NCBI GenBank assembly: GCA_903879765.1
Contig: CAIRMS010000227.1
Location: 1 to 11,344, forward strand
Reading direction: 5' to 3'
Length of the DNA: 11,344 nucleotides
Source: an uncultured Flavobacteriales bacterium
GTDB lineage: Bacteria; Bacteroidota; Bacteroidia; Flavobacteriales_D; Crocinitomicaceae
Within the stretch, counting starts at the first letter, position 1; every line of letters starts with the position of its first letter. The position numbers were made by a program, and so were the translations under genes. The notes under the pieces are model-generated. The model was not told where the DNA came from and searched no databases. It saw only the letters and a list, made by a program, of their open reading frames with translations. Below are positions 7,171 through 11,344 of the stretch, in pieces.

Positions 7171-8702
7171 TCTTTACGAATGGAGTAGGGGTCTTTCGGT
7201 CTCAACATCGGATTCCATGAAAATCCCTTGATGAATTGTTCTTCCGCTTTGATTTGATCCATTGGATAGAATATGCCATCCGGTTTGTCGTAATACGTAA
7301 TTGATTTCACCTCACCACTATCCAGTTCCACCAATAAATCTGACGCAAACAATCGGTTCATTCCCTTTCGGATTTTCACTAGGCTCGAATCCGTTTTTTT
7401 CTCCTCTTCCGGATAAAAAATGGTCCATGCATTGCCCTTGGCTTCCGCTTTAACTAATTCATTGTTGACAAAATACGCGGTCATTTTCCGACCAGCAAGT
7501 TGATTGTAATACTTACCTGAATCAATTTCCATCACAGCACTGGCATCATCAAAGATGTCAATTTGTTGAATGGAACTATCTTTCAAACTAATTTTCATTG
7601 AGTTCCCTTTCAGTTCGGCATTTTCAGCCCAGATTTTCGGTTGGCTTTTTAAATACAACTCTTCCAATTTTGGTTGGTAAATGGCGGAATCACATACACC
7701 TTGGATCGCTTTGTTGTAAATACGTACTTTTCGATGGGCCATTGTTTCAGTTGTGCGATTCAATGAATCTTTGTGCATAATCAGACTGTCCGCATGTATG
7801 TACAAGGTATCACCGTCATAAACCTTAAATGCTAAGGTATTTCCTGTTAAATAGGCGAGATGTAAAGTGTTACTTGATTTCGCCTTATTTCCCATAAAGG
7901 CCATGTTTTGAGTGAAATCTTTGTAATAAACGTTTCCTCTTCCTTCGTAATCATTCAGTTTTGTATTCAAAAACAAGGTGTCTCCTTTGATGATGCTGGT
8001 TTTTTGAATCACTTCCGCTTGTTTGTACAAGACTCCTTCTTCTGTTTGAACATGGAACCAACCTTTTTTGCAATGAATGACAAGGCTATCGTTTTTCATG
8101 GTTGTTGGACCAAAGAAATATAACTTTTGTTGTTCATAGGCAAATTGCAGCGTATCCGTCGTGACGTTCAAGTCATTTTTTCGGTAATCGACATCTCCAC
8201 TAAAAAAGAAACTCCCGTTGTTTGGATAGAAATAACCTAGCGTACTTGTTATGCGTTCATTTGAAACGATGGATTCAATGCGGCCTTTGTTGCGGTAAAT
8301 GGCTCTTCCTTTTTTCGCATCGTAATCCAGTGAGTCTGAACTTAATTTATACTCTTGATCTCTCACACGAACATCGCCCCAAAGTTTTGCATATTTGTTC
8401 GATTCATCATAATAAAGTGAATCACAATAAAGATTGACATCACCTTTACGAATGTGAACATTTCCGTAAGCGTTGACGATCTTTTGCTTGTCTTGGTAAT
8501 GTGCGGAGTCGCAATACATGGTATTTCCATGATACACAAAACTTACTGTTCCCACTAATCGATGCTTGCCAGAAGCTTTGTTGTAATAGATCTTTTCAGA
8601 ACCGGGAAGTAACTCAAGTGTTTTCTTTTGAGCACATACCTTTCCACTCAAAAAAAATGCGCTCAAGAAGAGCGCAATTTGTATGAATGGTTTGATGTTC
8701 AT
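7164..8702 (-). CDS. OstA/LptA-like envelope protein
   Basis: A 512-residue exported protein related to the OstA/LptA/LptD-N family, whose members form beta-jellyroll stacks that carry lipopolysaccharide across the periplasm. A clear signal peptide ends near VCA|Q at residues 24/25. The mature part shows the repeating family pattern of short beta strands with a (C/S/T)DS(L/A)xY core, for example CDSAHY (64-69), CDSLYY (93-98), SDSLDYD (122-128), TDTLQF (182-187), ADSLIMH (304-310) and CDSAIY (337-342). Early spacing is 29 residues. There is no C-terminal LptD-type barrel, so it fits an over-long LptA-like periplasmic protein typical of Bacteroidota. It is the last gene of the fur-STAS-purA cluster, starting 1 bp after the purA stop. 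Its TGA overlaps the 3' end of rel. The lipid cargo is inferred from the family, not shown. Confidence 0.85.
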   Translation of the reverse strand: MNIKPFIQIALFLSAFFLSGKVCAQKKTLELLPGSEKIYYNKASGKHRLVGTVSFVYHGNTMYCDSAHYQDKQKIVNAYGNVHIRKGDVNLYCDSLYYDESNKYAKLWGDVRVRDQEYKLSSDSLDYDAKKGRAIYRNKGRIESIVSNERITSTLGYFYPNNGSFFFSGDVDYRKNDLNVTTDTLQFAYEQQKLYFFGPTTMKNDSLVIHCKKGWFHVQTEEGVLYKQAEVIQKTSIIKGDTLFLNTKLNDYEGRGNVYYKDFTQNMAFMGNKAKSSNTLHLAYLTGNTLAFKVYDGDTLYIHADSLIMHKDSLNRTTETMAHRKVRIYNKAIQGVCDSAIYQPKLEELYLKSQPKIWAENAELKGNSMKISLKDSSIQQIDIFDDASAVMEIDSGKYYNQLAGRKMTAYFVNNELVKAEAKGNAWTIFYPEEEKKTDSSLVKIRKGMNRLFASDLLVELDSGEVKSITYYDKPDGIFYPMDQIKAEEQFIKGFSWNPMLRPKDPYSIRKDY

Positions 8703-8703
8703 T

Positions 8704-9975
8704 TTAGTGATTGGCTAATGTTTGTTTTCTATCTGGTCCGACAGATACAACGTTAATTGGCACGTTTAATTGTGCTTCCAAATACGTTACATATTTTTTA
8801 AGTGCATCTGGTGCGGATTCGTAATCTGACAATTCTGTTAAATCACAATTCCATCCTTCCAATTCTTCATAAACAGGAGTGAAATCTAAATCACTCACAT
8901 CAAAAGGGAAATCATACACTTTCTCGCCATCAACGAGGTAATGTGTACACACACTAATTTTATCAAAAATACTCAAAACGTCTGCTTTCATCATGGAAAG
9001 TTCCGTTACTCCATTGATCATTATTGCGTAACGCATTTGAACAAGGTCAATCCATCCGCAGCGACGTGGACGTCCAGTAGTAGCGCCGAATTCACGACCT
9101 TCTTTACGGATTTCTTCACCAACTTCGTCATCTAGTTCTGTCGGGAATGGACCACTGCCAACACGTGTGCAGTATGCTTTGAAAATACCAATGACTTTTC
9201 CGATACGCGTAGGAGCAATACCAAGTCCGGTACATGTTCCAGCTGTAACCGTATTTGAAGATGTTACAAATGGATACGTTCCAAAGTCGATGTCTAACAT
9301 TGTACCTTGAGCACCTTCTGCCAAAACGCGTTTTCCGTTTAACAAAGCAGTATTCAAGTAATGTTCGCTGTCAACGGCTTGTAATTTTTTCAAATTCTCA
9401 ATCGCTTCCATCCAAGGTTTTTCCAAAGAAGAAAGATCGTATTCGAATCCTTCGTAATGTTTTAACATCCCTACGTGTTTTTCCACAAGAGCGTCATATT
9501 TTTCTTGGAAGTTTGGAGAGAAGATATCTCCAACACGTAAACCGTTTCTTCCTGTTTTATCCATGTAAGTTGGTCCAATTCCTTTTAGAGTGGATCCAAT
9601 TTTATTTTTACCTTTTGCTGTTTCTGAGGCAGCATCTAGAAGTCTATGCGTTGGTAAAATCAAATGTGCTTTTTTCGAAAGTAACAAGCGGTTTTCAAAA
9701 TCAATATTGAATGGTGCTAATTTATCTAACTCGCCTTTGAAAATAACTGGGTCAATTACGACACCATTCCCAACAAGATTGACAACATTCGCATGAAAAA
9801 TCCCTGAAGGAATTGTGTGAAGTACGTGTTTAATTCCATTAAATTCCAATGTGTGTCCAGCATTTGGTCCACCTTGAAAACGTGCAATAATATCATAATC
9901 AGGAGTCAATACATCGACAATTTTCCCTTTACCTTCATCACCCCATTGTAATCCTAACAATACATCTACTTTCAT
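8704..9975 (-). CDS. purA: Adenylosuccinate synthetase PurA
   Basis: A 423-residue enzyme (EC 6.3.4.4; E. coli has 432) that joins IMP and aspartate using GTP to form adenylosuccinate, the committed step to AMP. The P-loop-like GLQWGDEGKGK is at 8-18, with catalytic D13, and H41 lies in GGPNAGHT. IMP- and GTP-binding blocks follow: LPTHRLLD (107-114), GIGPTYMDKTGRNGLRVGD (132-150), LAEGAQGTMLD (218-228), TTGRPRRCGWID (299-310), MKADVLS with K330 and D332, and GPDRK (413-417). All expected motifs are intact. It starts 2 bp after the STAS gene stop and is followed 1 bp later by the ostA-like gene, so expression is expected from the fur promoter. Confidence 0.97.
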   Translation of the reverse strand: MKVDVLLGLQWGDEGKGKIVDVLTPDYDIIARFQGGPNAGHTLEFNGIKHVLHTIPSGIFHANVVNLVGNGVVIDPVIFKGELDKLAPFNIDFENRLLLSKKAHLILPTHRLLDAASETAKGKNKIGSTLKGIGPTYMDKTGRNGLRVGDIFSPNFQEKYDALVEKHVGMLKHYEGFEYDLSSLEKPWMEAIENLKKLQAVDSEHYLNTALLNGKRVLAEGAQGTMLDIDFGTYPFVTSSNTVTAGTCTGLGIAPTRIGKVIGIFKAYCTRVGSGPFPTELDDEVGEEIRKEGREFGATTGRPRRCGWIDLVQMRYAIMINGVTELSMMKADVLSIFDKISVCTHYLVDGEKVYDFPFDVSDLDFTPVYEELEGWNCDLTELSDYESAPDALKKYVTYLEAQLNVPINVVSVGPDRKQTLANH

Positions 9976-9977
9976 GC

Positions 9978-10310
9978 TTATTTTTTAAAGTATGCTTTGA
10001 CCTCTGTCATGGTGTTCGCCATATGAAACACTTGATTGATTTTAGTCAGTTCAAAAATTTTAGTTAATTGATCATTTACATTTAGTACAACAACATCACC
10101 TTGATTCAATCGAGCGCGTGTAAGTACTTTGACAAAGAATGCGATTCCAGATGAGTTGACGTAAGCGAGCTTTGCCAAATCTAAAACGACATTCCAATTC
10201 GTCAATGAATTTAATAGTTGTTGTGCATCCGTTAGGTCGGCATCCGACATTAATTTACCATCAAAGGACAAAACGGTATAATCTGCATCAAGATGTAAAT
10301 TCACGGTCAT
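9978..10310 (-). CDS. Single-domain STAS protein (anti-sigma factor antagonist-like)
   Basis: A 110-residue cytoplasmic protein consisting of one STAS domain, as in SpoIIAA and RsbV. Such proteins act as phosphorylation-controlled switches by binding partner-switch kinases or anti-sigma factors. The conserved core is LDLAKLAYVNSSGIAFF (43-59), in which S54 matches the regulatory serine of SpoIIAA. The usual Asp of the DSSG signature is Asn (N52), which occurs in the family. GDVVVLNVND (71-80) and FELTKINQVF (86-95) form the rest of the fold. No partner kinase or PP2C phosphatase lies next to it. It is wedged between fur (2 bp upstream) and purA (2 bp downstream) and is almost certainly co-transcribed. 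Its target is unknown. Confidence 0.88.
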   Translation of the reverse strand: MTVNLHLDADYTVLSFDGKLMSDADLTDAQQLLNSLTNWNVVLDLAKLAYVNSSGIAFFVKVLTRARLNQGDVVVLNVNDQLTKIFELTKINQVFHMANTMTEVKAYFKK

Positions 10311-10312
10311 TT

Positions 10313-10759
10313 CTATGATTTTGGTTGATTTTTAATTCCATAAAAATAGAGAGAGTGGTGCTGAACTGTCACTTGAAAAAGTTCTTCAATCGTCGCTTTG
10401 ATTTGTTGGATACGCGGATCACAAAATTCGATTACTTCTCCTGTATCTGTGCAGATTACATGATCATGTTGTTTGGAGCCATGAGAACGTTCAAATTGCG
10501 CCAAATTTTTACCGAATTGATGTTTTCTAACAAGATTACATGCTAAAAGTAAATCAATGGTATTGTACAGCGTTGCGCGAGAAACACGGTAATTATGATT
10601 TTTCATTTTGATGTAAAGTGTTTCAATATCAAAATGTCCTTCATATTGGTATATCTCTGCTAGAATAGCAAAGCGTTCGGGCGTTTTTCTGTGACCGTTC
10701 TGTTCGAGGTAAGCCGCAAAAATATCCTTTACTGTCCCTGAAAGTTCCGTTATATTCAT
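10313..10759 (-). CDS. Fur family transcriptional regulator
   Basis: A 148-residue Fur/PerR-type repressor. The winged-helix DNA-binding domain covers about 10-88, with recognition helix YRVSRATLYNTIDLL (57-71). The dimerisation/metal domain follows, with H42, E90, H98, D99 and H100 in QFERSHGSKQHDH and H135 in HHSLYFYG as candidate sensory-metal ligands. The usual structural zinc motif CxxC is CTDTG here, so C103 is kept but its partner is T106. There is also no C-terminal CxxC pair. The structural zinc site therefore looks lost or rebuilt (C74 and C113 are the only other cysteines). Whether it senses iron, zinc, manganese or peroxide cannot be decided. It is the first gene of the four-gene minus-strand operon and could control the operon itself. 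Confidence 0.92.
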   Translation of the reverse strand: MNITELSGTVKDIFAAYLEQNGHRKTPERFAILAEIYQYEGHFDIETLYIKMKNHNYRVSRATLYNTIDLLLACNLVRKHQFGKNLAQFERSHGSKQHDHVICTDTGEVIEFCDPRIQQIKATIEELFQVTVQHHSLYFYGIKNQPKS

Positions 10760-10772
10760 AATTTCAGCAGAA

Positions 10773-10780
10773 CAAATTTA
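10773..10780 (-). promoter_or_regulatory. Candidate -7 element of the fur-STAS-purA-ostA operon
   Basis: On the minus strand this reads TAAATTTG, a full match to the Bacteroidota -7 consensus TAnnTTTG, 13 bp before the fur ATG. It would give a very short leader. No TTG -33 box lies at the usual distance; that position is instead occupied by the GATAAG direct repeat described separately. Confidence 0.6.
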
Positions 10781-10795
10781 CGTATTAATTTAGTT

Positions 10796-10809
10796 GATAA
10801 GCGGATAAG
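10796..10809. promoter_or_regulatory. Possible operator: GATAAG direct repeat in the fur promoter
   Basis: GATAAG occurs twice with a 2-bp spacer (10796-10801 and 10804-10809), an 8-bp period. It lies 15 bp upstream of the candidate fur -7 element, where the -33 box would be expected. This could be a regulator site or part of a nonstandard -33 region. It could also be chance, since the region is AT-rich. Confidence 0.2.
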
Positions 10810-10827
10810 TGTACATGAATGTCCTTA

Positions 10828-10838
10828 TGTTATTAACA
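10828..10838. promoter_or_regulatory. Small palindrome TGTTA-T-TAACA upstream of fur
   Basis: A perfect inverted repeat with 5-bp arms around one central base, about 48 bp upstream of the candidate fur -7 element. A second, weaker one (ACAT-GA-ATGT) lies at 10813-10822. Either could be a repressor or activator half-site pair, but neither resembles the classical Fur box and both are short. Confidence 0.15.
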
Positions 10839-10858
10839 CCTTTTTCACGTTTTTTGAC

Positions 10859-10885
10859 AAAAAAAAAGGGAGGCGAACCTCCCTT
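10859..10885 (-). terminator. Rho-independent terminator of rpsA
   Basis: On the minus strand an 8-bp perfect stem AAGGGAGG/CCTCCCTT closes a TTCG loop and is followed by an uninterrupted run of T (the A-run at 10859-10867 on the plus strand). It begins 19 bp after the rpsA stop codon, the textbook position. It should shield the fur promoter from rpsA read-through. Confidence 0.92.
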
Positions 10886-10904
10886 CATATGATTGAAAAT
10901 TGGC

Positions 10905-11344
10905 TTATTCGCCTTTTTCCATTTTTTGTTTCAATTCAGCCAATCCTCCTAAATCACCTAATGTTGATTTTTCAGTATTTTGGTTGATTGCTTTCACAGC
11001 TTGATCAGTTGAGTTACCATTTCCACTATTCCCACTTCCTCCAGCTGATTTTTTACCAGATTTCGTCATAGTTGGTTTGTCTTCACCTTCTTCAAACATG
11101 CGTGTGTGAGAAAGAACAATTTTCTTCGCGTCTTTATTGAATTCAATTACTTTAAAGTCAAGAATTTCTTCCAATTTAGCGTTAGAACCATCTTCTTTTT
11201 TCAAGTGTTTAGCAGGACAAATTCCTTCAACACCGTATGGAAGAGCAACGATACCAGATTTATCTTTCATATCGATGATTGTTCCGCTATGTACAGTGCC
11301 TTCAGCGAAAGTTGATTCAAACACATCCCATGGATTTTCTTCCA
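10905..11344 (-). CDS. rpsA: 30S ribosomal protein S1, C-terminal part (5' end outside window)
   Basis: The frame is open from the right edge to TAA at 10905-10907, about 145 visible residues. The reading continues upstream as EENPWDV, so the GTG at 11322-11324 is an internal valine and not the start. The visible part is the last S1/OB RNA-binding repeat (NPWDVFESTFAEGTVHSG through LSHTRMFEEG). A low-complexity Gly/Ser/Asn/Lys linker follows, and then a charged helical tail (STLGDLGGLAELKQ). S1 binds mRNA on the small subunit and helps initiation; this matters in Bacteroidota, where Shine-Dalgarno pairing is little used. Full-length S1 here should be several repeats longer, with the remainder beyond position 11344. 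It is followed by a strong terminator. Confidence 0.93.
   Translation of the reverse strand, partial: EENPWDVFESTFAEGTVHSGTIIDMKDKSGIVALPYGVEGICPAKHLKKEDGSNAKLEEILDFKVIEFNKDAKKIVLSHTRMFEEGEDKPTMTKSGKKSAGGSGNSGNGNSTDQAVKAINQNTEKSTLGDLGGLAELKQKMEKGE

Noticed and set aside
7205..7228. Possible hairpin GGATT/AATCC as terminator for rel
   Set aside because: The arms are 5 bp, there is no U-tract, and it lies in the coding part of the ostA-like gene.
9255..9710. 151-codon open frame on the plus strand inside purA
   Set aside because: It lies wholly antisense to a fully conserved purA sequence and its translation looks like no known protein. Treated as a shadow frame.
10760..10858. Classical Fur box upstream of fur
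   Set aside because: No 19-bp GATAATGATAATCATTATC-like palindrome is present; only short unrelated palindromes were found.

Overview
This window is ordinary bacterial chromosome from a low-GC member of the Bacteroidota, most likely Flavobacteriales. A Crocinitomicaceae/Fluviicola-like genome is my best guess from memory of gene content and protein style, and it is not proven here. Supporting signs are TAnnTTTG-type -7 promoter elements ahead of ychF and fur, starts without clear Shine-Dalgarno sequences, a long OstA/LptA-like protein, and a carboxypeptidase Q-like secreted M28 peptidase. There are no transposases, integrases, CRISPR arrays, tRNAs or rRNAs.

Layout from left to right. Positions 1-815 (+) hold the 3' end of an unrecognised gene and a small unrecognised multi-pass membrane protein. 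Positions 816-1064 are non-coding or nearly so. They carry two adjoining tandem repeats, nine 7-bp units followed by five 8-bp units, which stop 4 bp from the next gene. Positions 1065-2426 (-) encode a secreted M28 metallopeptidase. A 124-bp divergent promoter region (2427-2550) then separates it from a tight plus-strand cluster of ychF, fumarylacetoacetase and a rel/spoT (p)ppGpp synthetase-hydrolase (2551-7170), with gaps of 12 bp and 0 bp. The rel gene runs 7 bp into the end of the opposing cluster. That cluster, read right to left from 10759 to 7164, is fur, a single-domain STAS protein, purA and an OstA-like protein, with gaps of 2, 2 and 1 bp. A 145-bp spacer holds the fur promoter and the rpsA terminator. 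The 3' part of rpsA (ribosomal protein S1) fills the right edge.

How the genes fit together: YchF (ribosome-associated ATPase), Rel ((p)ppGpp metabolism), PurA (AMP synthesis, at the purine node that (p)ppGpp influences in other bacteria) and S1 all concern translation, growth rate and nucleotide balance. Fur adds metal or redox sensing, STAS a possible switch protein, and OstA-like envelope biogenesis. Fumarylacetoacetase (tyrosine degradation) is the metabolic odd one out between ychF and rel.

I found no convincing new defence, mobile or regulatory system. The points most worth a second look are the paired 7-bp/8-bp repeats, the fur-STAS-purA-ostA operon, the zero-spacing ychF-fah-rel cluster, and the terminator-free convergent overlap at 7164-7170.
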